A DNA stretch of 64,000 bases from Fallopia convolvulus (GCA_964016875.1 OZ024734.1:55100622-55164621); one strand, 5' to 3'; shown: positions 24,584 through 35,526, counted from the stretch's first letter. Made by a program: numbers and translations. Notes: generated by a model from the letters alone, not told the origin.

Positions 24584-25709
24584 CCCATTTTCTATTATTA
24601 ATAAAACGCTCCCTTGAGGAGGCGGAGAGTACCGCCTCTCCTTCTACCAAAAAAAAAAGATAAATGGCATGGAAGCAAGTTTTGGCTCGCCATGGTAATT
24701 ATTTGATTTATCTACTCCGTTTGACAATACTTACTTTAACAGAGTTAGATATATGATAATAACACACAATATTCTTTCTTTAAAAAGTATGGATGTTAGG
24801 TTTACGATAAAATAGCTAGGCACCACATATATAATGCAATGTACCGAGGACCCTTTTTTAATGAAGTGATTAGCACATGACCTAGACAATAGTTGATTGC
24901 CAGCTTGATTGGTCAATGCAAGTCTCCATTGTTATAATAAATGTTATGTTGTTACAAAATGAATTGTGCATTCATGTTTGGTACATACGTATATGTTATC
25001 ATAAAAATGTAATGTTGTTACAAAATGAGCATTACAAAGTAAGAGTTTCTGTTTGTGCATCAGTGATCATTAAATGTGCCTACTCAAATCTTCTTATAGC
25101 TAGAACCAGCCAACCAGAAAATGAATAAAATAAATAAATAATACTGTAGTTTTTTTTATCTCAATAAATAATACTGTAGTAATATGAATTTTTTTGTTGG
25201 TCGAAACTGTAGTAATATGAATGAAGGGGCAAGAAAATGAAAATATGTGTATTATAAAATAAAAATAAAGAATAAAGAATGACCTGCTAAAGCATCCAAG
25301 AGTGTGGACTTGCCACACCCAGAGGGGCCCATGACGGCGAGCACCTGGCCGGGCTCGGCGTAGCCCGTGAGTCCGTCCAAGATGGCCCGCTGGCCGTCGC
25401 CCACCCACAAGTCCTTCCACGTGAGCAAGACGCCATCTCCCGTGGATGCCAAGTCAGCTGGCGTGGTCGTCGACAGCGTTGACTCCTGGGCTGAATCAGC
25501 ATCAGCCCCCTCCAAATCAAGCTGGTCCAAGGCGAGGGAGCTTGAGCTGAATCCGAAGCCGAAGGGAAAGTATTTCCTGAAACTGGAGGATCCGCCGCCC
25601 CTGCTACTCCCCCCGTTCGATAAAATGGGTCTCGATGGACTCGGGCTCGGGCCCGGGCTCCATCTTGGCACCTGTGGAGTCTTACTATTACTCTCCATAT
25701 TGGACGTCT

Positions 25710-25740
25710 AGTATTGGGAAGAATATGTATATATATATAG
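25710..25740 (-). promoter_or_regulatory. TATA-rich stretch upstream of ABCG
   Basis: Minus-strand GCTAGCTATATATATATACATATTC lies just upstream of the ABCG start codon at 25698. It could hold a TATA box, but such AT runs are common here. Confidence 0.3.
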
Positions 25741-25839
25741 CTAGCTTTACTTGTCTTTAATTGTAACCATATAAATGTAATTCTTGTCATATATAGTTAA
25801 GAGTAGTACTACAACTTGTTATTTTGAATTGGTAAATAT

Positions 25840-26760
25840 CTAACACCTTCAATGCATGGTTAATATAATAATAAATCAATTCGACCAAAAAAAAATATGA
25901 TAATAAATCAATGAATGATTAATGCTGGAGCTTTAATCAAATATAAAATGAAATATAGTGTCTTGTACATATTTGTTACGCGTATTTGTCTTCGGTATAC
26001 AACATGTGCTAAATTAAAAAAACTTATACTTACGACCACAAAACAAATTAAAGAACTTATAATTCAATTTGCTGGATTAAAAAACTTATGATTAATTTTT
26101 CCGCCGGAGTCCAAATTAGAATAGTTGTCTATGCATTTTCCGGTCTAGCTCAATGCTATATTCTACATTTATAAATAAATTTAAAATTATATGTTTATAT
26201 TTCAAACAACTATATATATATTTGTGTGTAATTTTTTAGGTTAAAGGTCTTATTGTATAATTTTTAAAAATTAAAAAGGTAATATTTTGTATGAAAATCA
26301 CTCTCTTAAATATTTTTAAATATTTTATAATATGATTTTTAAGATATAAATTTGTACACATATGCATATATTTATTTGAAATATAAATATAATTTTATTA
26401 AAAAAAATTTATTCGAAAAGAAGGTCCGTCCCTTTTTTTTTTTATTAGAATTCTTCATATATAATTGTTTGACCATCTTCATTATTCTGCACTTCTTGTA
26501 CGTGCTTGGCTTTTTATTAAACCTTAGTATTAATTTTTTTTTTCTTTGATTTTTTCAACTTGTTACTTATCTTGCATAGTTGCATTGCGTTGGGTATCCA
26601 CCAGGAACGCCGCATTCAACAACTATGTCTATATATACACAATTACGTACGCCTTGGCATAAAAATATATACCACCACCATCTCACATTAAATATGACCA
26701 AAAAACTAGGATATATACACCTCACAACTTCTATTTCTTTTTTGGTAGATCTAATTAAGC
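25840..26760. repeat. Direct duplication, copy 1 (intergenic)
   Basis: About 0.8-0.9 kb matching 29000-29790 in order and orientation. Shared words include CACCTTCAATGCATG, GGATTAAAAAACTTA, CCGCCGG.GTCCAAATTAGAA, GAAGGTCCGTCC and ACGTACGCCTTGGC. The copies are diverged with indels. Copy 2 ends just before the aminotransferase start, so copy 1 may be a displaced version of that promoter region. Confidence 0.75.
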
Positions 26761-27029
26761 TTGTTAAAAAGATGTTTGATAAAAAATTTGACTTTACAAG
26801 ATGAGTTTAATGAATTTGATGAAAAATGCCTTAACTTTGAGAATTAAATATATGAGATGCCTAAAAATGATATTATTGCATGGAGGGACGAACCCGGAAT
26901 TTAAAATTTCGTTAGGCTGAATTTCACTGATTTTTTATGGTTGGACTAAAATTACTTTAATTTAACTAATTACTAAATTTATTTTTTTTAATTTTTTTTA
27001 AAACTAAATTTACCCTTTTTTATCTTTTT

Positions 27030-27284
27030 TAGGGGATCTTTTAAGCGAACCACTATTAGTTGGAGAAAGCAATGCAGACGGCATCGCAACGAGCACAATC
27101 CTCGTGTTTAGATTACTTTTTCGAATTTTTAAAAGCTAGCATTCGTCGTTGAGTCCTTCATTCTGTCTTTCAGGAAGGGGACGAAGTCGATTTTTAAATT
27201 GGGCAAATACGTCCATAGTGACTAGGATGGATATCTCGTATACGAAAACTAATGAATGGTTCGCTTAGGGAGAGGGACCCCCGA
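27030..27284. mobile_element. MITE with AAGCGAACCA inverted ends
   Basis: Left GGGGATCTTTTAAGCGAACC with CTATTAGT (about 27032-27060) is mirrored at the right by ACTAATGAATGGTTCGCTTA and GGGACCCCC (about 27248-27282). The ~250 bp body contains no coding sequence. The superfamily and target duplication are unresolved. Confidence 0.6.
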
Positions 27285-27582
27285 TGAGAAAAAAATGAAT
27301 CTCTTAGGAAATTGTGGTGTTTCTTAAAGGTCAAGTAGTTGTTATTGTAATGAAAAGAGATGAAATGGCTAAAGAACTTCAAGAGGTAAAGAAAAATGAG
27401 TTTTGTCCTACTAAACATGGAATTAGGTTTAGTAATGATAGTTCCAAAGGTCCTAACTTGTGTTTACAAGGAAAATTTGATAAAAAAAAAGGGTAGGGAA
27501 CTACAAGATGTTGAAGGTAAAATAGCACATTGAAATGAATTTCTCAGGGTCCTTAAAAGTGGTAACAATGAAATGGGAGTAT

Positions 27583-27749
27583 TGTGAGATATCTCACATT
27601 AAAACTTTGGGAGTAAAATTGCCTAGTGTATAATCTAATGAGCTATTCCACCCATTGCCATATGATTTTGGGTTGGAACCTCATTGGGTTTGTATGTTAG
27701 GCCCGTTACACGCACGACCCCTAGATTATTGGCCCACCGGACTTTAATA
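27583..27749 (+). repeat. Solo LTR of the TRIM family
   Basis: Plus-strand copy resembling the minus-strand LTR at 13390-13519. It shares TTGTGAG, CACATTAAAA, CACCCATTGCCATATG, TTTTGGGTTGGAA and GTATG(T/C)TA, and runs into TTGGCCCACCGGACTTTAA. No second LTR or primer site is next to it. Confidence 0.6.
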
Positions 27750-27756
27750 GGGATAT

Positions 27757-27927
27757 TGGTGCATGTGCACATGGCTCAATAGTTGAGCCTCTTGCCAATG
27801 TGCAAGGAGTCTCAGGTTCGAGCATGAAAGACGGCGGTTTAGAAACCAGTTCTCACTCGTAAATGGATGCTCTAAGCTAGTCCAAGTAGTACTTGGACTA
27901 CCCTAAATCTTACCAGATCAAAAAAAA
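27757..27927 (+). mobile_element. tRNA-derived SINE
   Basis: Contains a polymerase III A box TGGCTCAATAG (27772-27782) and a B box-like GGTTCGAG (27815-27822), then a ~100 bp body ending in a run of eight A (27920-27927). The size and box spacing suit a plant SINE. No target duplication was seen. Confidence 0.55.
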
Positions 27928-28467
27928 CGAAGTGGGGACTGGTACACCAATAAACCAGCTCACAAAATGTTCTTTAAACGGTCCTTAGAAAATTGAACAT
28001 AAAGATCTCAACATGATAGGGTCAAGGAGAGAACCTTGCAAAAGGATCCTCTTAAGAGGCTAAAACTAACTACTAGTTAGGTGATTATTATAGGGTGTGT
28101 TTCCATTGTGGATAGGGTGGTCACTTTCAGAGTTAGTGCCCTAAAACGCAGGTCGTCAACAAGAGCAACCAAATCAAAATCAAATGGGAACAACCCTCGT
28201 CTTTAGAGACGTAGAAAAAGAAATAGAAGAAACAAAGGTAGAAGTAACTTTCAAGTTAACAACACTCGACAATAAAAAAAAAGGGGGGAAATGTAAGTCT
28301 TGTTGAATTTTTCACCCAGCTAGTCCAAGATCCAGGGTGCCTTTTGTTGGCCTGGGAATAATCTCCATTATTGACTTTAATTTCGAAGTAAAGAGAAAGA
28401 TTAAGAGAATAATTTAAGGCTAAGGATATATATACACGTATTTTTTCTCCGCACACAGGATTTGGCA

Positions 28468-28564
28468 CGCTTCATGAAGCGAGTCGCTTCATAATGCGAG
28501 TCATATACGGATACCCGAGCGAATTTTTTACAGAATCGGCAAAATGACACGCTTCACGAAGCGT
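28468..28564. repeat. Paired GCTTC palindromes
   Basis: A perfect 14-base palindrome CGCTTCATGAAGCG lies at 28468-28481, and ACGCTTC-AC-GAAGCGT at 28549-28564, with further CGCTTCAT/CGCTTCAC words between and at about 28730. Function unknown; they sit in non-coding DNA. Confidence 0.55.
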
Positions 28565-28999
28565 GAGGCAATATTGTGCGATTTTCTTACCCAATCCAAT
28601 ATTTTTTACATATATAGGTTCCTCTCGTCGATAGCTTCGATTTGATAGGTAATAAGCTCAAATCCGACAACCGAGCAAAAAGTTATAAACGTTTTAAGAT
28701 TGGACATACGCATACTTTCGCTTCACAATGTAAGCCATTTTTTAATTTTGCACAAGAATTAAGACAAGTTTAAAATAAAAAAAATGATAATTTAATACTT
28801 GTTTTTATCAATGCACTATTAACTCTTCAAACAGTAAAATTGCTTGAGTTAATGAATTTTGTTGGAAAGTTAAGTAAAGTAAAGAGAGTAATGACCTATT
28901 TTAGAAAATTTTATATAAAATAAGGGAATGAATAACTTACATTATAAAATATTTTTTAGAACTAGAAACGATTTACATTGTAAAACGGAAGGAGTACTG

Positions 29000-29790
29000 T
29001 AATAAATCAATGAATGAAGCCAATCCATCCAACACCTTCAATGCATGATTAAAGCTCCTAACAAATACTCTTATAAAATGAAATATCCAGGATGGTAGTA
29101 ACTTAAACTTTCAATTTTCTGGATTAAAAAACTTAAAATTAATTTTACCGCCGGTGTCCAAATTAGAAGGGAAGTTATACATGCATCTCCCGGTCTAGTT
29201 CAAATCCTATATTCCACATTTATATTTCATTTTGTTTTCTAATTAGTTATTTAAATATGAAATTAACATAAATAAATTTAAAAATTTTATATTATATTTC
29301 AAACAACTTATATACATATGTGTGTAAATTTTTAGCTTAAAAGTTATATTATATAATTTTAAAAAATTAAAAGGATAATATTTTGTATGAAAATCATTCT
29401 CTTGATTTTTAAATACTTTACAACATGATTTTTAAGATATAAATTTACATACATATTCATATATTTATTTGAAATATAAATAGAATTTTTTAAAAAAATT
29501 CTATTAATTTAATATTTATATTTTTATAAACAGAAGGTCCGTCCTTTTTTTAAATTAGAGTTGTACGTGTAGTTTGACCATCTTCATTATTCTGCACTTT
29601 GCTTGTACGTGCTTGTTTTTATCAAAAAAAAATTCTTTGATTTTTTCAACTTGTTACTTCTTGCGCTCATAGTTTGCATTACGTACGCCTTGGCGTAAGA
29701 ATATATATATATATATATACCACCCTACTTACATCTCACATTAAATATGAGCCAACCATCACAAATTTCATAATTCATATACTCGTATCT
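29000..29790. repeat. Direct duplication, copy 2 (upstream of the aminotransferase)
   Basis: Partner of 25840-26760. It includes a TATATATATATATATA run near 29703 and ends about 100 bp before the ATG at 29898, so it probably forms part of that gene's promoter and leader. Confidence 0.75.
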
Positions 29791-29897
29791 CTTTATTTTT
29801 TGGGTAGAAATACTCGTATCTCTCTACTATCAAACACAAACCCAATAACTAATCGATCTTATTAATTAAATAGGTCAGGTAGCTAGGCAGTTTGTTG

Positions 29898-32800
29898 ATG
29901 GATATTAAACCGACGTCGTCTAAGAAGAAGCTGCAATGGCTTCGCTCTCAAATCATTGGCCACGGCGCCGAGTTCCGATCCCCGTTTGGGCGGCGTCGGA
30001 TTACCTACGCCGACACCACCGCCTCCGGCCAATCCCTTCTTTACATCGAAAACTACATCCTCCGCCACGTCCTCCCTTTTTACGGTACGTAATCAATTAA
30101 TTAAAGTAGTGCATTCAGTCTTCTGAGGGATTGTCTAGCACCTAAGCAGGTTTCGACAACGGCGCCAATTCGATGACGATAAATTTGGTCGTGTAAATCA
30201 TGGCTATACAAAAGAATCCAAATTAACTAAGAATCGTAGTCTTTAGGAAGTCCGGGTCGAATTCACAGGGAGACAAGTTTATCTCTTAAATGCAAAACTA
30301 ACCGATTGACAAAATTTGTGAATAACAATATTCGGAAAGATAGCTTATGTAAACAAATATCAACATTCGTACGATAAATTGATCATTGATTTCACCTCAA
30401 GTTCACCTGCATTGAACAGGGAACACGCACACAAGTGAGAGTTATGTAGGGAACCGAACGACGAAGATGGTAAAGGAAGCGACCCGCTACATCAAGCGGA
30501 GCCTAGGCGGCGGCGACGACGACGCGATCGTGTTTTGCGGGTCGGGGTCGACGGCAGCCATCAAGCGGCTGCAGGAGGTGATGGGGATATCGGTCCCGGA
30601 GACGCTACGAGGAAAGGTGGTGCTGAGGGAGGAGGAGCGGTGGGTGGTGTTCGTGGGGCCCTACGAGCACCACTCGAACCTCCTCTCGTGGAGGCGCAGC
30701 CTTGCGGAGGTGGTGGAGATAGGGCTGGCCGCGGACGGGGAGGTCGACGTGGAGGATCTGAGGGCCCAGCTCGAGCGGTACAAGGATCGCAACCGTCCGA
30801 TGATGGGCTCGTTCTCGGCGTGTAGTAATGTGACCGGGATCGGCGCGGACACTAGGGCCATAGCGACGCTGCTTCATCGGTATGGGGCGTTTGCTTGCTT
30901 TGACTTTGCTGCCAGGTAATTACTTACGCACGTACGTTACGTTATATATTAGTGTAGGGCCGTTTGATCGGTCCAAAACCGAACCGAATCGAGGAAAACT
31001 GGACCAAATTAAAAATTGTATTTCGAAATTGAAGATCGAAATTGGTTCGGTTCTATTTTGGTTCGTTTTGTTCGGTTTAATTCAGATAGGAACCAAAGTA
31101 ACCGATTAGGTACAAAATCGAGCCAAGATATAGAATTGAACACCCTAAACCGAACTAACCCGAATCGAATTAGAACCAAACTAAACCGATTTAAACATAA
31201 AAACCAAACAAAATAGATACTATTTTTTTATAAATAAAACTTGTAGAATCACATAAACATAACATGCAAAATGAACAAATACTATATTTTATAAAATAAA
31301 ACCTATAGAATCACATAAATAAAACCGACAAAATGGCTCCCATGAGAAACCTATATACTAGAATCACATAAAATAGTCTGATTTACCTCCGGTAACTAGT
31401 TACTACTCCGTACTTATTAGTAAGGGGATTTTTTTTTATATTAAAATAGTTCTGTTTATCTGAACCGAACCGAGAAGAACCAACCTGAATCTAACCGAAA
31501 ATCGAACTAGTAAAAATCTTGAACTGAGGGCCGAACCAAAGTATCTTGGATCGGTTCAATTTGATTCGATTTTCAGGTAAAAACCGATTTACCCGAACCA
31601 ATAAACACTATATTAATTAATATTTCCTTGTGCGCGGGTGCAGTGGACCGCATGTGGAGATCAGGATGAGATCTGGGGAAATGGACGGCTACGATGCGAT
31701 ATTCCTGAGCCCACATAAATTTCTTGGTGGGCCAGGGAGCCCGGGGATACTGTTGATGAACAAGGCGTTGTATCTGATTGGCTCTACTTGCCCTTCAACG
31801 TGTGGCGGGGGCACCGTTTCGTATGTTAATGGTTTTAGTGAAGAGGTATATAATTAATTAATAATATATACAGTATTATTCAACTTGGTCAATGGAATGA
31901 ACGGTTTAATCTTATTATTATATTATGTTTTGACTTTTAATAGTTATATTATGCTCTTTCTTGCACACAACAAATTTAAGCTAGTGTGGAAAATCAATTA
32001 AGTGTCAAAGCTGATCTCCTCGATCACGGACGGTGACGAGTTCGTGATTTTTTGTTTACGTGTTGATCGATATGAAATAAATTGCTGAATTTAATAAAAA
32101 TTGGTTTAAATTAAGCTATGTATGATCTGGTATTCGTTACAAAATCAGAGTCTGACTCAGTGTGCCCATATTTTTATATTTTTAACAAGTGGAATAATAT
32201 ACACATACACGGTACACGGTGATATATTTTATATAGGAATATTATTCTGCCTCATTTTTTAATTATTTCCACCGTAAATAATTCTTAAATTTTGATTACA
32301 ATTTACAAACGAGGATATTAAAAAAGAAAAAAATAAATTGCTTTGATGGTCATCCAATCATTTAATTATAATGGTTGAACATTGAATATTTATATTTATA
32401 TTATTATATATATCCATATATCATCTAATCATTTAATTATACCGGTTGAACATTGAATGTATATCATTTATATTATATTATTTAATTTTTTTCAGAAAAA
32501 TCAGCTATGTATACATATCTCCCAATTAATAATAATAATAATCAATGTGATTAGACACTTGGGCTCTGTTCGGCATTTTAGGAGCGGAAGCTTTTTTACC
32601 AATTCAGCTAGCGTAATTCAAAAAGATTGGGTGTCGGAGCTTCTTGAAAATCCCAAAATTCTGCTCCATCTAGCTGAATTCCCTCTGTTGAGAATCCTCC
32701 TTCCAACATCGGAAGTTGAGTGTTGGGTTACTCCTCCTATTGCCAATTGGTTTTAGGATGGAACCCCATGGGCTTATGTGTTGGGCCGAACGCGCTTGCG

Positions 32801-34726
32801 CGCATGAACCGACGTGTGTACCCCATGTCATATTGGCCAACCGAAATTTAACACACTCCCAAAACGCTACTGCCGAACAGATCCTTGAATGATCATGAGA
32901 TGTTGAGCAAGTGTTTGATTATTGTTGTATATAGGACACCTTATACCATGAAGACATAGAAGAAAGCGAGAGCGTAGGAACTCCTCCAATCACTCAAACA
33001 ATAAGAGCCGCCCTAGCCTTCTGGGTAAAGGACTACATCGGTCACTCGACAATCGAAGATAGGGAGCGAAACTACATCGAAACCGCGATCACAAGCCTCT
33101 CCCAAAACCAAAGCATTGAGATCCTGGGGAACACAAGCGACCTTCCCACCAGAGGACCTAGGCAAGCCATTTTGTCATTCCTTGTTTATCCAAACAAGAG
33201 GAATTTGAATATGGGCCGCCCAGCCCAGGAGGCCCAAGAGGAGACTATAAAGCCCAGGCCCCTTCACGGCCCATTTGTAGCAAAGCTCCTCAATGACTTG
33301 TTTGGGATCCAAGCCCGGGGCGGTTGTGCTTGCGCTGGGCCCTATGCTCACTTCTTGCTTAAGGTTGACAAGCAATCTTCCCTTGCTATTAGATCTTGCA
33401 TCCAAAAGGTAATTAACGTTCAAACCATGAACCCATTTATTTAGAGTTTTTCAAAAGGTCCATTGACCCGTAATCCTGACCCATAGTTTACGGGGTGGGT
33501 CACGAATCAAGATTTTTGAGATTACGGGTTACGGGTCATTTTATAACCCGGCTCGTGATCAGTAGTATTAATATTATTATATATATTTATTAGGGTTGTT
33601 CAAAATGCATGTTGACCCGTAATCGGTAATCCGACCTAACTCGACTCGTAAATTATGTGTCAGGTCGGGTCATGGGTTAAAAATTTTGGGATTACGGGTT
33701 ACGGGTCGACCCACGAAACCCGTACTATAATATTATTATTTTTATATATTTTCGTACAATAATATAATAATATTATATATATATATACGAGTTGATCATG
33801 TGTTGACCTGTTTGACCCGTAAAATCTGACTAGGTCAAACAAGTCGACCCGTAAAACCCGTAAAGAAAGTTACGGGTCGGCTCACGAATCGATTATTTTT
33901 TTGGGTAGGGTCGGGTCGACCCCGTTGAACAACCCTAATATTTATATATATTTACGGGACGATCTTGTTGACCCGTTTGACCTGTTTGACGCATTTAACT
34001 ATAATAATATTATTATTATATATTTATGGGTCGATTATGTTGGTCAAACGAGTCAACGTATTGACTAATTTTTTTATGAGTCGACCCATAACCCGTAAAC
34101 TAGTTCACGGGTCGGATCAGATTGACTCGTTCAACATCCCCAAATTTATTTAATACATACGAATTCAAAGCACCAATACCCACTACACTCACTCCTTTCG
34201 TTGCATTATGGTTCACATAATACAGGGCTACAATGGAATGAAACCGGGATGGACTAGAGTTAGCTTCCCATTTTACATGTCAAACGACGAATTTGAGCTC
34301 ATCCTTGACGCAATTGAGTTTGTTGCTAACTACGGCCAAAGGTTTCTTCCCTTATACGACTTCAACTGGAAGACAGGAACTTGGACATTCAACTCGAGCC
34401 AATGGGTATCGCAAGTCTTACCAACATTCTCAAAGTACAATAAGCACGATACAAGCATTAACAACAACAAGAAAAACATAAAACAAGGCAATCCTCCGAA
34501 GCTTACACCATTCGTGATGGATTTGGTATCTAATTCTTTCAAAGAACTCGACTTAGATGTTAAGACAATGATTAGCGAGATTAGCGACGAGGATTGGGAT
34601 GAAATGGTTCATGGTCATGAACTGTATATGGAGATAGCCATGTACTTGGCTGCTTTGCTCTCCAAGGTCCCAGAGAATCGCAAGGTTCCTGAAGATTTGG
34701 ATTCTCACTTGCTCTTCATGGTCTAG
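29898..34726 (+). CDS. Class-V aminotransferase / cysteine-desulfurase-like PLP enzyme
   Basis: Five exons join in frame: 29898-30084, 30420-30915, 31644-31845, 32935-33408 and 34226-34726. All introns are GT-AG and the total is 1860 nt (619 residues). It is a fold-type I PLP enzyme of the SufS/NifS-like class-V group. ADTTASG near residue 38 and FCGSGSTAAI match the N-terminal and phosphate-binding parts, and EHHSN is typical. DFAAS (Asp near 224) and SPHKFLGGPGSPG (Lys near 253) supply the PLP-contacting Asp and Schiff-base Lys. RGGCACAG (Cys near 426 and 428) aligns with the desulfurase catalytic-Cys loop. This suggests removal of sulfur or selenium from cysteine-like substrates, but the substrate is unproven. 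I see no clear transit peptide. A ~140-residue C-terminal extension follows the core. The start is the first ATG; upstream codons are TTG. Confidence 0.9.
30140..30415 (-). mobile_element. LTR retroelement scrap in intron 1
   Basis: CGACAACGGCGCCA on the plus strand is the complement of TGGCGCCGTTGTCG, the tRNA-Asp-type primer site seen in Athila/Tat-like elements. The following AGGAAGTCCGGGTCGAATTCACAGGGA stretch is also typical of their leader. Only a fragment is present. Confidence 0.5.
30953..31608. mobile_element. AACCG-rich hAT-like MITE in intron 2
   Basis: A 656 bp block dense in AACCGAA/TTCGGTT words, flanked by TATATTAG (30945-30952) and TATATTAA (31609-31616). This is a 7/8 match to an 8 bp target duplication. 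Terminal inverted repeats are weak (TGTAGGGCCG against GTGTTTATTGG). Confidence 0.5.
32568..32890. mobile_element. TIR element with nested TRIM LTR in intron 3
   Basis: GGGCTCTGTTCGGCA near 32569 faces TGCCGAACAGATCC near 32871-32885, giving inverted ends GG(G/A)TCTGTTCGGCA. Inside, about 32721-32850 is a copy of the TRIM LTR family (TGTTGGG, then CCAATTGGTTTTAGGATGG, then AACA). No target duplication was resolved. Confidence 0.6.
33442..34142. mobile_element. hAT-like MITE (outer) in intron 4
   Basis: Begins TAGAGTTTTTCAA and ends GTTCAACATCCCCA, flanked by CATTTATT (33434-33441) and AATTTATT (34143-34150), a 7/8 match to an 8 bp duplication. The body is rich in GACCCGTAA words. It contains a second element of the same kind at 33591-33937. 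Confidence 0.65.
33591..33937. mobile_element. hAT MITE nested inside a related MITE
   Basis: Perfect terminal inverted repeats TAGGGTTGTTCAA / TTGAACAACCCTA enclose 347 bp. An exact 8 bp target duplication ATATTTAT lies at 33583-33590 and 33938-33945. The TAGGG(T/G)TGTTCAA terminus and 8 bp duplication are diagnostic of the hAT superfamily. It is non-coding. Confidence 0.88.
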
Positions 34727-35399
34727 CTTTACAATGGCTAGGAATTTTGTTCGACCTATTTCATTTATTTATCTTTCAACATCGGTTCATATTCGAGGCT
34801 TGTATTTTGGACATTATAGAACGAGAATAAATTTATACTTTGTATATATAAGTCGAAGTTTCCTTGTAGTGCAATTGCACATTTTAGTTTTGATTCTGAA
34901 TAAATGTGTTTTCTTGGTTCTTTATACATATACGACTCTTTTAGTACAAAAGGACAATATTATTTGAAATCATCGCTTCAATTTGCCAATGGCATGATTT
35001 ATTTTCTTATAGTGCAAGCTCTCACTATGATGGCCCCTTTGCTCCTACTAGGTGAAGAGCAGCGCAAAGCTGCGATATGAAGCAGCACGCCTTAGCATTG
35101 TTGGTATTGACTATTGAGAATGAGGACTTCTTCTTGGGCATGTGGTTGGTTGAGGTGAAGGATTTCGAATCATCTCAATTTGGTTGCCAATGAACAACAT
35201 GATCATTGGCGGATACATTGAAAGTACATTCACATGGGACATGGATTTGCAAACAATTTCAACTACCAAAGCTTATGGGATGCACACGTAAAACATATAC
35301 ACAAAAATTACAAAATTGAGTTCATAAACATCACAATTCCTAATGGTATTCAAAAATAAAAAAGCATAAATCTCACACAAAGAAGCACCTAGACTCACT
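34727..35399. other. Intergenic between aminotransferase and FPP genes
   Basis: Convergent 3' flanks. No gene, RNA or clear repeat recognised before the TIR element at about 35400. Confidence 0.4.
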
Positions 35400-35526
35400 G
35401 TTCTAAAAATCACTTCTAGACCCCACTTAGGCGCTGGAAGGTCATAGCCCGCATAGTTGTCCTCGTCTAGGCGCTAGGCGGTCCCTCTCTGTCCAGCGTC
35501 CGCCTAGCGTTTTTTAGAACATTGGC
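35400..35526. mobile_element. Small TIR element at the 3' end of the FPP gene
   Basis: CACTGTTCTAAAAATCAC (about 35399-35416) is mirrored by GCGTTTTTTAGAACATTG (about 35507-35524), enclosing a GC-rich body with GGCGCTAGGCGG-like words. The right end overlaps the last codons of the FPP gene. Confidence 0.65.

Larger units (their letters stand above)
18545..24658 (+). mobile_element. Full-length L1-type LINE with RNase H, antisense in ABCG intron 1
   Basis: A 6.1 kb non-LTR retrotransposon flanked by a perfect 16 bp target duplication GATAAATGGCATGGAA (18529-18544 and 24659-24674), ending in a poly(A) run. It has a short 5' leader, ORF1 (18602-20403) and ORF2 (20446-24583), then a ~70 bp 3' UTR. 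Both frames carry a few disabling changes, so this copy cannot move itself, but it is otherwise almost complete. The 3' part is the same family as the fragment at 973-1545. The LINE lies opposite to ABCG transcription. Confidence 0.95.
11376..25698 (-). pseudogene. ABCG (WBC) half-transporter, probable pseudogene
   Basis: Eight exons can be joined: 25698-25284, 14647-14568, 14406-13942, 13309-13223, 13099-12968, 12883-12686, 12198-12112 and about 12017-11376. They total 2106 nt (about 701 residues), the usual ABCG half-transporter size. Domain order is nucleotide-binding then transmembrane. Walker A GPSGCGKST is near residues 124-132, the signature ISGGQKRR near 230, Walker B LLFLDEPTSGLDSA near 250, followed by a C-terminal membrane half with PSFVEEVK and QRERLNGHYG. 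Plant relatives export cuticle lipids, suberin precursors or volatiles at the plasma membrane. Three lesions: TGA at 14272-14274 where relatives have Arg before EMGLQD (a CGA to TGA change); TAG at 12686-12688, the last codon of exon 6, where relatives have Leu; and exon 8 lacks its acceptor AG (AA at 12018-12019). Intron 1 is 10.6 kb, swollen by a LINE. All other exon phases stay open, so decay is recent. Confidence 0.85.
27300..28230 (+). mobile_element. Decayed retroelement gag with broken CCHC knuckle
   Basis: Near 28098-28142 the plus strand reads CFHCG-stop-GGHFQS-stop-C. This is a C-x2-C-x4-H-x4-C gag zinc knuckle with two internal stops, preceded and followed by basic residues. Upstream fragments (27314-27496) are open but unplaced. 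A TRIM LTR and a SINE have since inserted into this remnant. Confidence 0.5.

Noticed and set aside
30140..30415. Retrozyme / hammerhead ribozyme element
   Set aside because: No hammerhead core was found; the primer-site sequence fits an Athila/Tat-like LTR element scrap better.
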